This document shows positions 51,051-63,826 of a stretch of DNA of 64,000 nucleotides, in pieces. The notes under the pieces were generated by a model. That model was not told where the DNA came from, made no database searches, and saw only the letters and a program-made list of their open reading frames with translations. The DNA lies in the NCBI RefSeq assembly GCF_003011965.1, contig NZ_PXWG01000023.1, forward strand, positions 1 through 64,000. Reading direction: 5' to 3'. The DNA comes from Streptosporangium nondiastaticum. GTDB lineage: Bacteria > Actinomycetota > Actinomycetes > Streptomycetales > Streptomycetaceae. A program made the translations under genes and the position numbers. Numbering within the stretch: position 1 is the stretch's first letter; each line of letters starts with the position of its first letter.

Positions 51051-52244
51051 TCAGGCCGTGCGGCGGCGGCCCCTCCACAGCGTGGCGGCCGTGGCCAGGA
51101 GGAGTACGCCCAGGGCACCCGCGACCGGGGCCGTGTAGTCCGGGGTGTCCCGGGGCTCGGGGGGCCGGCCCGGGGGGCCGGAGGTGCCGAAGTACGGGCT
51201 GTTGTAGTCGCGCGCGGCCCGGGGGCTCAGCGACTCGGGAGTCAGGTCCCCGCCGCGGGCGATGGCCGCGGCGGGGTCGACCACGCCCGCCCCCAGGGAG
51301 TCGCTGCGTCCGCCGGGCGGCGCGTCGCGGGCGGTGTCGACGAGGAGCCGGCGGATCTGGGCGGGGCTCAGGCCCGGGTGCGCGGAGCGGACGAGGGCGA
51401 CCGCACCGGAGACGAAGGCTGCCGCGGCGCTCGTGCCCCAGCCCTCGTAGTAGTGGCGGTCGGGGTCGGCGATGACGACGTCGACGCCGGGCGCGCTGAC
51501 GGCCGCGTACCACCGGCGCGTGGAGAACGCGGCCCGGCTGCCGTAGCGGTCGACGGCGGTCACGGCGATGACGCCGGGGTAGGCGGCGGGGTAGGAGACG
51601 TGGTCGCCCTGTTCGCCGCCGTTGCCGGCGGAGGCGACGACGACGGCGCCCTTGCCGAGGGCGTACTGGACGGCGGCGTCCTCCTGGGGCTCGGGGTGGG
51701 CGGTCTCGCTGTCGTCGCCGAGGGAGAGGTTGATGACCTGGGCGCCGTGGTCGGCGGCCCAGCGGATGCCGTCGGCGAGGGCGTTGCCGCGCCCGCTGCG
51801 GGCCTTGGCCCGGGAGGGGTCGCCGTCCTCGAGGATCACCCGTACGGGAAGGATCTTCGCTTCAGGTGCGACGCCGACGACGCCGTCCGTGCCGTCGGCC
51901 CCGTGCCCCCGCCCGGCGATGATGCCGGCCATGGCGGTGCCGTGCCGGGCCCAGGCGCGGTCGCCGGGGCCGGCGCCGAAGCCGATGAGGTCCTTGCCGG
52001 GGAGGACCTGCCCGGCGAGGTCGGGGTGGCCGTCGTCGACGCCGGTGTCGAGGACGGCGACGGTGATGCCGGCGCCCTTGGTGGTCTGCCAGGCCTCTTC
52101 GGCGTGGAGGGCTTCGAGCGCCCATTCCTGGACGCGTATGGAGTCGGCGTGCGCGGTCCCGGCGGCCGGCAGGAGGGCGAGCGCGGCGGCGAGGACGGCC
52201 GTGAGCAGGGGCCTGCACGCCCGGCGGCGCGGGGCGGTGGTCAC
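51051..52244 (-). CDS. Mycosin-type subtilisin-like serine protease
   Basis: A 397-residue membrane-anchored S8 protease. A signal peptide (RPLLTAVLAAALALLPAAGTAHA) precedes the catalytic domain with Asp66 (VLDTGV), His101 (RHGTAMAGI) and Ser272 (GTSAAAAFVSG). A Pro/Gly linker and a C-terminal span (VAGALGVLLLATAATLW) followed by RGRRRT anchor it to the membrane. This is the layout of MycP, the protease of type VII secretion. No EccB/C/D/E or WXG100 gene is visible. The GTG overlaps the upstream gene's stop as GTGA and has AGGAGG six bases upstream. Confidence 0.87.
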   Translation of the reverse strand: MTTAPRRRACRPLLTAVLAAALALLPAAGTAHADSIRVQEWALEALHAEEAWQTTKGAGITVAVLDTGVDDGHPDLAGQVLPGKDLIGFGAGPGDRAWARHGTAMAGIIAGRGHGADGTDGVVGVAPEAKILPVRVILEDGDPSRAKARSGRGNALADGIRWAADHGAQVINLSLGDDSETAHPEPQEDAAVQYALGKGAVVVASAGNGGEQGDHVSYPAAYPGVIAVTAVDRYGSRAAFSTRRWYAAVSAPGVDVVIADPDRHYYEGWGTSAAAAFVSGAVALVRSAHPGLSPAQIRRLLVDTARDAPPGGRSDSLGAGVVDPAAAIARGGDLTPESLSPRAARDYNSPYFGTSGPPGRPPEPRDTPDYTAPVAGALGVLLLATAATLWRGRRRTA

Positions 52245-53119
52245 CGGGAGCCCTCCTGGGCGGTCGTCCGCCGCACGGCCTGCCGGAAGCCGCTCTCGAC
52301 GCGCCCGGCGAGGGCGGCGGCCTCGTGGCCGAGTCCGGCCTGCGCGGGGGCGGTGGTGGCGCCGGGGCGGGTGGCGAGGGCGGCGGGCTGCGGGGGCGTG
52401 CCGGTGCGGCCGTCGGCGAAGCCGGTGACGGCGTAGACGACGGCGGGTGCGTCGGTGAGGACGCTGACGGCCCAGCTGGCGCGCTGGGCGTCGCCGAAGT
52501 GCTCGGCGACGGTGCCGCGCGGCGCGTACGGGCGGGGCATCAGGTCGGTGCGCTCGTCGAGCCGTTCGTCGGCGAACCGCCGGCGCAGGTCGCGCATGCC
52601 CTGGCTGCCGGTGGCGGTGACGAGCAGTCCGACGGTGGTGACGGCGGTGGACGTGGCGTCGGTGTAGGTGGCGCGGAGCAGCCGCGTGCAGCCGGCGGGG
52701 GCGAGGGCCTTCTCCAGGAGGGGGTCGAAGGCTTCTTCGCAGCCGCTGTCGGGGGCGACGCCGATGCGGGTCCAGACGCGTTCGGCGCCGCCGGGCCCGG
52801 CCGCGTCTGCGCGCAGGACGGGCGGGAAGAGGTCGTCGACGGGGACGGTGCGCCAGAGCGTGCCGCCGCGGGCGAAGTCGCGTTCGGCGGCGGTGCCGCC
52901 GTCGGCGCGGTCGGCGAGCCAACTCCCGGCGAGGGCGCCGCCGATGAGCCCGAGGCCGAGGACGAGGCAGACGGCGGCGGACAGCGTGCGGGCCCCGGAG
53001 CGGCGGCCGGAGCCCGGAGGCGGCATCGGCGGGAGGGGTGGAGGCGGGGGCGGGAAGCAGGCGGCGGCCGGGAGGGGACGGACGGGCAGTGCGGGAGCGC
53101 GGTCCGCCTCGGTGCTCAC
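52241..53119 (-). CDS. Single-span membrane protein coupled to the mycosin gene
   Basis: A 292-residue protein. The N-terminus is Pro-rich (ACFPPPPPPLPPMPPPG), then one span (AAVCLVLGLGLIGGALAGSWLA, about 48-70) and a roughly 200-residue extracellular domain with Cys residues near 126 and 144. No enzymatic motif. Its stop overlaps the mycosin start in GTGA, so the two are made together. GTG start with GGGAG six bases upstream. It may be a partner or substrate of the protease. Confidence 0.75.
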   Translation of the reverse strand: MSTEADRAPALPVRPLPAAACFPPPPPPLPPMPPPGSGRRSGARTLSAAVCLVLGLGLIGGALAGSWLADRADGGTAAERDFARGGTLWRTVPVDDLFPPVLRADAAGPGGAERVWTRIGVAPDSGCEEAFDPLLEKALAPAGCTRLLRATYTDATSTAVTTVGLLVTATGSQGMRDLRRRFADERLDERTDLMPRPYAPRGTVAEHFGDAQRASWAVSVLTDAPAVVYAVTGFADGRTGTPPQPAALATRPGATTAPAQAGLGHEAAALAGRVESGFRQAVRRTTAQEGSR

Positions 53120-53320
53120 CCTGCGCTCCCCCTCGTGAGCTGGCTTACCCGTCCGCGCCCGGTCCCCGTTCGGGACAGGCCGGTTCGTATCCGGACATCA
53201 CGCCGCAGGGCGTGCGGTCCGCGGCGTGGGCGCCACTCTACGGGGCTGGTGGCGGGCCCTGCCATCTCGCCCGTGCCGGGCCCCTGTCCACCGCCGGGCG
53301 GCTCTGGCAAGCTGCGCCCC

Positions 53321-54565
53321 ATGCGTCTTCCCGCCGCACGTCCTGCCGCACGTTCCGCCGCGCGTCCTGCCGTGCACGCGAGTGCCGAGCGGGCCCGGCT
53401 GGACCGGGCGACCGCCTCCTGCGACGCGCCGCTGGCCGTGGTGGACCTGCAGGCCTTCGACGCCAACGCCGCCGACCTGGTGCGCCGGGCGCAGGGGAAG
53501 CCGGTGCGGGTGGCGAGCAAGTCGGTGCGCTGCCGGGCGCTGTTGGAGCGGGTGCTGGCCCGGGACGGCTTCACGGGTGTGATGAGCTTCTCGCTGGCCG
53601 AGTCCCTGTGGCTGGCGCGGTCGGGCGTGGAGGACGTGCTGCTGGCGTATCCGACGGCCGACCGGGCGGGCCTGGCGGAGCTGACGGCGGATCCGAAGCT
53701 GGCGCGGGCGGTCACGGTGACCGTGGACGACCCGGCCCAGCTGGCGCTGATCGACGCGGCCCGGACGGGGCGTGAGGAAGTGCGGGTGTGCCTGGAGTTG
53801 GACACCTCGCTGCGGCTGCTGGGCGGCCGGCTGCGGATCGGGGCGCTGCGTTCGCCGCTGCGAGACCCGGAGCGGCTGGCGGACCTGGCGCGGGCGGTCG
53901 CGCGCAGGCCGGGCTTCCGGCTGGTGGGCCTGATGGCCTACGAGGCGCATGTGGCGGGTGTGGGTGACGCGGTGGAGGGCCGGCCGCTGTACTCGCGTTC
54001 GGTGCGGCTGATGCAGGCCGCGGCGCGCCGGGAGCTGGCGGTGCGCCGGGCGGAGGCCGTCAAGGCTGTGCGCGCCGTGGCGGACCTGGAGTTCGTCAAC
54101 GGCGGCGGCACGGGGAGCGTGCAGCACACGGCCGCGGAGGACGCGGTGACGGAGGTCGCGGCGGGGTCGGGGCTGTTCGTGCCGCGGCTGTTCGACCACT
54201 ACCGGTCGTTCCACGGCCGCCCGGCCGCCCTGTTCGCGCTGCCGGTGGTGCGGCGGCCGGGGGTGGGCGTGGTGACCGTCCTGGGCGGCGGGTACCCGGC
54301 GTCGGGGGCGGCCGGATCCGACCGGCTTCCGCAGCCGTACCTTCCGGCGGGCCTGCGGCTGGACGCGCGGGAGGGGGCGGGCGAGGTGCAGACGCCGCTG
54401 CTCGGCGGGCCCGCGGACGACCTGCTGATCGGTGACAAGGTGTGGTTCCGGCACGCGAAGGCGGGAGAGCTGTGCGAGCGGTTCTCCGCGCTGCGGCTCG
54501 TCGATGGCGACCGCATCGTGGATACGGTCGCCACCTACCGAGGCGAAGGCCAAACGTTTCTGTGA
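53321..54565 (+). CDS. PLP-dependent fold-type III enzyme (amino acid deaminase/aldolase-like)
   Basis: A 414-residue protein with the alanine-racemase-type N-terminal barrel seen in D-threonine aldolase and D-serine dehydratase. LAVVDLQAFDANAADLV precedes the PLP Lys in KPVRVASKSVRC (near 68); VCLELDTSLRLLGGRLRIGALRSP and LVGLMAYEAHVAGVGD continue the barrel, and GGGTGSV near 268 holds the PLP phosphate. The C-terminal beta domain has VTVLGGGYPASGAA and VWFRHAKAGELCERF with metal ligands. It probably acts on a D-amino or beta-hydroxy amino acid. The ATG lacks a strong ribosome site. Confidence 0.8.
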   Translation: MRLPAARPAARSAARPAVHASAERARLDRATASCDAPLAVVDLQAFDANAADLVRRAQGKPVRVASKSVRCRALLERVLARDGFTGVMSFSLAESLWLARSGVEDVLLAYPTADRAGLAELTADPKLARAVTVTVDDPAQLALIDAARTGREEVRVCLELDTSLRLLGGRLRIGALRSPLRDPERLADLARAVARRPGFRLVGLMAYEAHVAGVGDAVEGRPLYSRSVRLMQAAARRELAVRRAEAVKAVRAVADLEFVNGGGTGSVQHTAAEDAVTEVAAGSGLFVPRLFDHYRSFHGRPAALFALPVVRRPGVGVVTVLGGGYPASGAAGSDRLPQPYLPAGLRLDAREGAGEVQTPLLGGPADDLLIGDKVWFRHAKAGELCERFSALRLVDGDRIVDTVATYRGEGQTFL

Positions 54566-54592
54566 CGGTGTGCCGGTGTCGTCAGGCCTTCG

Positions 54593-55861
<1,269 letters not shown>

Positions 55862-55945
55862 GTGCTCTCTTTGCGGTGGTGCGTGCGGGGGCGGGAGATC
55901 CCCCGGGGCCGGCCGTACGGGCCCGCACCGGGGGATCCTCGGCCG

Positions 55946-55980
55946 GGTCCGGCCGCGGGGTCTGCACCCGCGGCCGGACC
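55946..55980. terminator. Strong hairpin between the SDR and phosphatase genes
   Basis: A perfect 14-bp stem (GGTCCGGCCGCGGG and complement) with loop GTCTGCA, 20 bases past the SDR stop. It separates the ethanolamine operon from the phosphatase gene. CCTTTTG follows it on the plus strand only. Confidence 0.75.
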
Positions 55981-55999
55981 GGCCTTTTGATCATGGACC

Positions 56000-56785
56000 C
56001 TACAGCGGGGTCACGTACGCGCCCGCGATGCCACCGTCGACGAGGAACTCGGCGGCGTTGACGAAGGACGAGTCGTCGCTGGCGAGGAACGCGACCGCGG
56101 CCGCGATCTCCTCGGGCTCGGCGAACCGGCCGACGGGCACGTGCACGAGACGGCGCGCGGCGCGCTCGGGGTCCTTGGCGAAGAGCTCCTTGAGCAGCGG
56201 GGTGTTCACCGGCCCCGGGCACAGGGCGTTGACGCGGATGCCCTCGCGGGCGAACTGCACGCCGAGCTCGCGGGACATCGCCAGCACGCCGCCCTTGGAG
56301 GCGGTGTAGCTGATCTGCGAGGTGGCGGCGCCCATGACGGCGACGAAGGAGGCGGTGTTGATGATCGAGCCCTTGCCCTGGCGCTGCATGTAGGGCAGGG
56401 CTGCCTTGCAGCACAGGTAGACGGAGGTGAGGTTGACCTCCTGGACGCGCTTCCAGGCGTCCAGCCCGGTGGTGAGGATCGAGTCGTCGTCGGGCGGGGA
56501 GATGCCGGCGTTGTTGAAGGCGACGTCGACGGAGCCGTAGGTGTCGTAGGCGGTCTTGAAGAGCGCCTCGACCTCCTCGGGGCTGGTGACGTCGACCTTG
56601 ACGAAGAGTCCGCCGGTCTCGGCGGCCGCGGCCTTGCCGGCGGTCTCGTCGATGTCCGCGCAGACGACCTTGGCGCCCTCCGAGGCGAAGCGGCGGGCGG
56701 TGGCCAGGCCGATGCCGCTGCCGGCTCCGGTCACGACGGCGGTGCGGTCCGCCAGCCGGCGGCAGACGAAAGTGTGGTCGCTCAA
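56000..56785 (-). CDS. SDR dehydrogenase of the ethanolamine cluster
   Basis: A 261-residue classical short-chain dehydrogenase. Cofactor motif TGAGSGIG (19-26), NNAGISP near 96, catalytic Ser in IINTASFVAV and YTASK near 162. It is the last gene of glnA4-aldehyde dehydrogenase-SDR on the minus strand. In the pathway proposed here it would oxidise the primary alcohol of gamma-glutamylethanolamide to the aldehyde, where the polyamine route uses an amine oxidase (PuuB). That step is inferred. TTG start with AGAAAGG eight bases upstream. Confidence 0.85.
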   Translation of the reverse strand: MSDHTFVCRRLADRTAVVTGAGSGIGLATARRFASEGAKVVCADIDETAGKAAAAETGGLFVKVDVTSPEEVEALFKTAYDTYGSVDVAFNNAGISPPDDDSILTTGLDAWKRVQEVNLTSVYLCCKAALPYMQRQGKGSIINTASFVAVMGAATSQISYTASKGGVLAMSRELGVQFAREGIRVNALCPGPVNTPLLKELFAKDPERAARRLVHVPVGRFAEPEEIAAAVAFLASDDSSFVNAAEFLVDGGIAGAYVTPL

Positions 56786-56888
56786 CGCAATGGCCTTTCT
56801 GTGGCTACGGGTACGGCTGTGGGTGCGGCTGCCGCCGTGGGTGTGACCGCGAGTGCGGCCGTCGTGACACGAACCGGTCGGACCGGTC

Positions 56889-58256
<1,368 letters not shown>

Positions 58257-58266
58257 GGCGGTGTCC

Positions 58267-59634
58267 TTACATCCGCTCGAAGGAGCGGAACCGCTCCCAG
58301 TCCGTGACGGCCGTGTCGTAGGCCTCCTGCTCCACGCGCGCCATGTGCAGGTAGTGCTCGACGACTTCGTCGCCGAAGGCCTCCCGCGCTATGGGGCTCT
58401 TCTCCCACAGCGCGGCGGCCTCGCGCAGGGTGGCGGGGACGTGCTGCGCGTCGCCCGCGTAGGCGTTGCCGGTACAGACCTCGGGCAGCTCCAGCTCGTG
58501 CTCGACGCCGTACAGGCCGGCGGCCACCATGCCCGCGACGGCGAGGTAGGGGTTGACGTCCCCGCCGGGCAGGCGGTTCTCGAAGCGGTGGGAGTGGCCG
58601 TGGCCGATGACGCGCAGGGCGCAGGTGCGGTTGTCGGGGCCCCAGGCGACGGCGGTGGGGGCGAAGGAGCCGGGCCGGAACCGCTTGTACGAGTTGATGT
58701 TGGGCGCGTAGAGGAGGGTGAAGTCGCGCAGCGCGGCGAGCTGTCCGGCCAGGAAGTGCCGCATCGTCTTCGACATGCCGTACGGGCCCTCGTCGTCGGC
58801 GAGGACGGGCCGCCCGGCCTCGTCGCGCAGCGAGAGGTGGATGTGGCAGGAGTTGCCCTCGCGCTCGTCGTACTTGGCCATGAAGGTGAGCGCCATGCCC
58901 TCCTGGGAGGCGATCTCCTTCGCTCCGGTCTTGTAGACGGCGTGCTGGTCGCAGGTGGTGAGGGCCTCGTCGTAGCGGAAGGCGATCTCGTGCTGGCCGA
59001 GGTTGCACTCGCCCTTGGCGGACTCGACGGTCATCCCGGCGGCGCCCATCTCGTTGCGGATGCGGCGCAGGAGGGGTTCGACGCGGCCGGTGCCGAGGAC
59101 GGAGTAGTCGCAGTTGTACTGGTTGGCCGGGGTCATGCCGCGGTAGCCGCGGTTCCAGGCCTCCTCGTACGTGTCCTTGAAGACGATGAACTCCAGCTCG
59201 GTGCCCGCGTACGCGCTCCAGCCGCGCTCGGCCAGCCGGTCGAGCTGGCGGCGCAGGATCTGCCGGGGCGAGGCGAGGACGGGCGAGCCGTCGTGCCAGG
59301 CGAGGTCGGCGGTGAGGAGGGCCGTGCCGGGGTTCCAGGGGGTGCGGCGCAGGGTGGAGAGGTCGCCGCGCATGGCGAAGTCGCCGTAGCCCCGCTCCCA
59401 GGACGACATGGCGTAGCCGTCGACGGTGTTGAGGTCGACGTCCACGGCGAGGAGGTAGTTGCAGCCCTCGGTGCCGTGGTCGAGGACGTCGTCGAGGAAG
59501 AACCGGGCGGCGAACCGCTTCCCCTGGAGTCGTCCCTGCATGTCGGTGAAGGCGAGGACGACGGTGTCGATCTCCCCGGTGTCGACCAGCCTGCGCAGCT
59601 CGTCGACGGCGAGCGGGGGCGTGGGGTCTGCCAC
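58267..59634 (-). CDS. glnA4: Glutamine-synthetase-like gamma-glutamyl ligase, probably gamma-glutamylethanolamide synthetase
   Basis: A 455-residue member of the glutamine synthetase fold. The beta-grasp N-terminal domain (about 12-110, TVVLAFTDMQGRLQGKR) and catalytic barrel with GTELEFIVF, GECNLGQHEIAFRY, SCHIHLSL and NRTCALRVIG (metal and substrate residues) are present. The lack of the adenylylation loop and its partners (permease, dehydrogenases, class I amidotransferase hydrolase) point to the GlnA4 type, which gamma-glutamylates ethanolamine; GlnA3-like polyamine activity cannot be excluded. The GTG has AGGAGG seven bases upstream. The frame to 59688 crosses the promoter. Confidence 0.85.
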   Translation of the reverse strand: MADPTPPLAVDELRRLVDTGEIDTVVLAFTDMQGRLQGKRFAARFFLDDVLDHGTEGCNYLLAVDVDLNTVDGYAMSSWERGYGDFAMRGDLSTLRRTPWNPGTALLTADLAWHDGSPVLASPRQILRRQLDRLAERGWSAYAGTELEFIVFKDTYEEAWNRGYRGMTPANQYNCDYSVLGTGRVEPLLRRIRNEMGAAGMTVESAKGECNLGQHEIAFRYDEALTTCDQHAVYKTGAKEIASQEGMALTFMAKYDEREGNSCHIHLSLRDEAGRPVLADDEGPYGMSKTMRHFLAGQLAALRDFTLLYAPNINSYKRFRPGSFAPTAVAWGPDNRTCALRVIGHGHSHRFENRLPGGDVNPYLAVAGMVAAGLYGVEHELELPEVCTGNAYAGDAQHVPATLREAAALWEKSPIAREAFGDEVVEHYLHMARVEQEAYDTAVTDWERFRSFERM

Positions 59635-59667
59635 GGTGATGCCTCCTGTCGGTGCGACCGGAGGTCT

Positions 59668-59689
59668 TAAGGTAGGGCTGTAGACCATT
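59668..59689. promoter_or_regulatory. Operator candidate upstream of glnA4, site 1
   Basis: TAAGGTAG-N6-AGACCATT lies in the 71-bp divergent region between glnA4 and the GntR gene. It matches the site before the permease gene at AAGGTA and ACC-TT with the same six-base spacer. Confidence 0.55.
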
Positions 59690-59705
59690 AAAGGGAAGAG
59701 GTCAG

Positions 59706-60428
59706 ATGAACGATCATGCGGCGGACCGGCTGGCGCCGGTGCTGCGGCCGGTCCGCGCGGGCAACGGCTTCGAGGAAGCGCTGGAGCAGATACTGCAGAT
59801 CATGCGGCTGGGCCTGGTGGCCGAGGGGGAACGGCTGCCCGCCGAGCGGGAGTTGGCCGACCGGCTGCGCGTGAGCAGGGTGACGCTGCGCGAGGTGCTG
59901 AAGGTCCTGCAGGACCAGGGGCTGGTCGAGAGCCGGCGCGGCCGCTACGGCGGCACGTTCGTCCTGGCGCGGCCCGCCACCGCGGGCGAGGACGAGCTGC
60001 GGCGCCGGGTCGCCGGCGTGGACGTCGAGGACACGCTGCGCTTCCGCGAGGTGCTGGAGGTGGGCGCGGCCGGGCTGTGCGCCGCGCACGGGCTGCCCGA
60101 GGGCGGTGCCGAGCGGCTGCGCGCGGCGCTGGCCGCCACGCACGACGCACCGCTGGCCGGATATCGCCGCGCGGACACGCTGTTCCACCTGACGCTCGCC
60201 GAGCTGTCGGGGTCCCCGTCGCTGGCCGAGCGGTACGCCGCGGTCCGGGCGACGGTCAACGACCTGCTGGACTGCATTCCGCTGCTGGTCCGGAACCTGG
60301 AGCACTCGCAGCAGCAGCACACCGCGCTCGTGGAGGCGGTCCTCGACGGCGACGCGGAAGGGGCCCGCGAGGTGATGCGCGAGCACTGCTGCGGGACGGC
60401 GGCGCTGCTGCGGGGCTTCCTGGCGTAA
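59706..60428 (+). CDS. GntR-family (FadR subfamily) regulator of the ethanolamine cluster
   Basis: A 240-residue regulator. The N-terminal winged helix (GERLPAERELADRLRVSRVTLREVLKVLQDQGLVES, about 41-76) is GntR-type, and the C-terminal helical domain (about 95-238, DTLFHLTLAELSGSPSLAERYA) is the FadR/FCD effector domain, with His and Asp residues that in the family bind a metal. AAGAGG lies four bases before the ATG. It sits between glnA4 and the permease, so it most likely senses ethanolamine or its gamma-glutamyl product and controls both units. Confidence 0.87.
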   Translation: MNDHAADRLAPVLRPVRAGNGFEEALEQILQIMRLGLVAEGERLPAERELADRLRVSRVTLREVLKVLQDQGLVESRRGRYGGTFVLARPATAGEDELRRRVAGVDVEDTLRFREVLEVGAAGLCAAHGLPEGGAERLRAALAATHDAPLAGYRRADTLFHLTLAELSGSPSLAERYAAVRATVNDLLDCIPLLVRNLEHSQQQHTALVEAVLDGDAEGAREVMREHCCGTAALLRGFLA

Positions 60429-60504
60429 CCGGCGTAACCCGGGAGGCCCTCTCTCGTAACCAGTCTTTTACGCAAGGGGGTTGCCGAATCAGCCACGCCG
60501 AGGC

Positions 60505-60526
60505 AAAGGTATGCCGCAATACCTTT
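60505..60526. promoter_or_regulatory. Operator candidate upstream of the permease, site 2
   Basis: AAAGGTAT-N6-ATACCTTT is a perfect inverted repeat with a six-base spacer, 26 bases before the permease ATG. Confidence 0.6.
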
Positions 60527-60551
60527 ACCTCCCCGAGGCAGGAGCGGCAGC

Positions 60552-62018
<1,467 letters not shown>

Positions 62019-62079
62019 TCCACGTCGTAGCGTACGGAACGCACGGCACGACGACGTACGTAGGGAAAGGAACCGCTCC

Positions 62080-62790
62080 ATGCCCCGCCAGCCGCTGATC
62101 GGCGTCACCACCTACCTCACCCGGGCCCGCTGGGGCGCCGCGTGGGACCTGCCGGCCGCGCTCCTGCCCGCCTCCTACGCGCAGCACGTGCAGCGGGCCG
62201 GCGGCCTGGCCGTACAACTCCCGCCGGACGACCCGGCCGCCGCCGGCGACATAGTGCGGCGGCTGGACGGCCTGGTCCTCGCCGGCGGCGAGGACCTCGA
62301 CCCCGGCCTCTACGGCGAACGCCCCCACCCGCGCGCGGGCGCGCCCGTGCCCGAGCGCGACGCCTGGGAACTGGCCCTGCTGGACGCGGCGCTGGAGCGG
62401 GGGGTTCCCGTGCTCGGGATCTGCCGCGGGATGCAGCTGATGAACGTGCACGCGGGCGGGACGCTGTGCCAGCACCTGCCGGACGAGGTGGGGCACGAGG
62501 ACCACAACCCGGTCGTCGGCGCCTTCACCGACCACCTGGTCAAGCCGGTCCCGGACACGCGGCTGGGCCGCCTCCTGCCCGAGCCGTGCGACGTCGCCAC
62601 GCACCACCACCAGTCCGTCTCCCGCCTGGGCGACGGGCTCGTCGCGACCGCGTACGCGGAGGACGGCACCGTCGAGGCGCTGGAGCGGCCGGGTGACGGG
62701 ACGTTCGCACTCGGCGTCCAATGGCACCCGGAGGCGCGGGACGATCTGCGTCTGACGCGGGCGCTGGTGGAGGCTGCCGCTGCCGGCTGA
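62080..62790 (+). CDS. Class I glutamine amidotransferase-like gamma-glutamyl hydrolase (PuuD-like)
   Basis: A 236-residue peptidase C26 protein. The catalytic Cys is in GICRGMQLMN (Cys115), the His in VQWHPE near 216 with Glu two residues later. PuuD in the E. coli polyamine pathway hydrolyses gamma-glutamyl-GABA; here it would release glutamate and glycine from gamma-glutamylglycine. AAAGGA lies eight bases before the ATG. It follows the permease in the same unit, which supports its place at the end of the pathway. Confidence 0.87.
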   Translation: MPRQPLIGVTTYLTRARWGAAWDLPAALLPASYAQHVQRAGGLAVQLPPDDPAAAGDIVRRLDGLVLAGGEDLDPGLYGERPHPRAGAPVPERDAWELALLDAALERGVPVLGICRGMQLMNVHAGGTLCQHLPDEVGHEDHNPVVGAFTDHLVKPVPDTRLGRLLPEPCDVATHHHQSVSRLGDGLVATAYAEDGTVEALERPGDGTFALGVQWHPEARDDLRLTRALVEAAAAG

Positions 62791-62793
62791 GGG

Positions 62794-62820
62794 CTGCCGG
62801 ACCGGTACCGGTCCGGGCAG
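62794..62820. terminator. Hairpin between the hydrolase and LysR genes
   Basis: CTGCCGGACCGGT and ACCGGTCCGGGCAG pair with one bulge and no loop. It lies between the convergent stops at 62790 and 62845. Confidence 0.5.
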
Positions 62821-62844
62821 GCGCGCGCTGCGGCCGTAGGAGGT

Positions 62845-63756
62845 TCAGGGCCCCTGAGTCAGGCTCAGGAGGTCCCTCGCCGGGCCCGTGGGGCGGTGGC
62901 CCGTGGGCCAGACCGCGCGGAGGGACCGGCGCAGGTCGGGATCCGCGAAGGGGATCCCGACCAGGCGCCCGGACGACAGCTCCTCCCCGATCGCCAGCTC
63001 GCTGAGCACGGACGGCCCCGCACCGCCCACCACCGCCGCCTTCACCGCCGTCGTGGAGGCGAGTTCGAGCAGGGGCTCGGCGAGCCCCCCGTGCGCGGCG
63101 AGGGCCGCGTCCAGCACCTGCCGGGTGCCCGAGCCCCGCTCGCGGAGGATGAGCGGGGTCGCGGCGAGCTCCTCCGCGCCGAGGGGCGCCCGGCGCCGGG
63201 CCCAGGGGTGGCCCGGGGCCGTGACGACCACCAGCCGGTCGCTCCCGACGACCGCGCCGGACAGCCCGGCCGGCACCGTGAGCCCCTCCACGAACCCCAG
63301 GTCGGCCTCGCCGGCCCGCAGCCGTTCCGCGACGGCCGCGGAGTTCCCGGCGATCAGGGAGACCGCGGTCCCCGGCCGCCGGGCGCGCAGGGCGACCAGC
63401 CAGCCGGGCAGCAGGTACTCGGCGATGGTCATGCTCGCCGCCACCCGCAGCCGCGAGTCCCGCCGCCCGCGCAGCGCCTCCGCTCCGGCGTCGAAGGCTT
63501 CGGCGGCCTCCACGATCCGCCGGGCCCAGTCGGTGACGAGGACGCCCGCGTCGGTGAGCGTCGAGCCGCGGGGCGAGCGCTCGACCAGGCCGACGCCGAG
63601 CATGCGCTCCATGCTGCGGATCCGCCCGCTGGCCGCGGGCTGGGTGATCCCCGTCTCCCGCGCGGCGCGCCCCAGACTGCCCAAGCGGGCCACGGCCAGC
63701 AGCAGCTCCAGCGCGGCGAGGTCGGGTACGCGGTCCGACAGCCGCCGTTCAGTCAT
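62845..63756 (-). CDS. LysR-family transcriptional regulator
   Basis: A 303-residue LysR protein. The N-terminal winged helix is AALELLLAVARLGSLGRAARETGITQPAASGRIRSMERMLGVGLVERSPRG (about 14-64), followed by a periplasmic-binding-protein-like effector domain (RLRVAASMTIAEYLLPGWLVALRARRPGTAV). It is divergent from a TDT-family transporter gene, with an AGAGAC-aag-GTCTCT palindrome between them, so it probably regulates that transporter. The ATG is just past the start of the promoter region. Effector unknown. Confidence 0.9.
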   Translation of the reverse strand: MTERRLSDRVPDLAALELLLAVARLGSLGRAARETGITQPAASGRIRSMERMLGVGLVERSPRGSTLTDAGVLVTDWARRIVEAAEAFDAGAEALRGRRDSRLRVAASMTIAEYLLPGWLVALRARRPGTAVSLIAGNSAAVAERLRAGEADLGFVEGLTVPAGLSGAVVGSDRLVVVTAPGHPWARRRAPLGAEELAATPLILRERGSGTRQVLDAALAAHGGLAEPLLELASTTAVKAAVVGGAGPSVLSELAIGEELSSGRLVGIPFADPDLRRSLRAVWPTGHRPTGPARDLLSLTQGP

Positions 63757-63777
63757 AACTCCAGCTTATGCCCTCAT

Positions 63778-63792
63778 AGAGACAAGGTCTCT
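63778..63792. promoter_or_regulatory. Palindrome AGAGAC-aag-GTCTCT in the lysR-transporter intergenic region
   Basis: Perfect six-base arms with a three-base centre, about 22 bases before the LysR ATG and 35 before the transporter ATG. A possible LysR site; the T-N11-A form is not obvious. Confidence 0.4.
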
Positions 63793-63826
63793 GGTGGCGG
63801 GCCGGGCCCCGGCCGATCCTGGAGCC

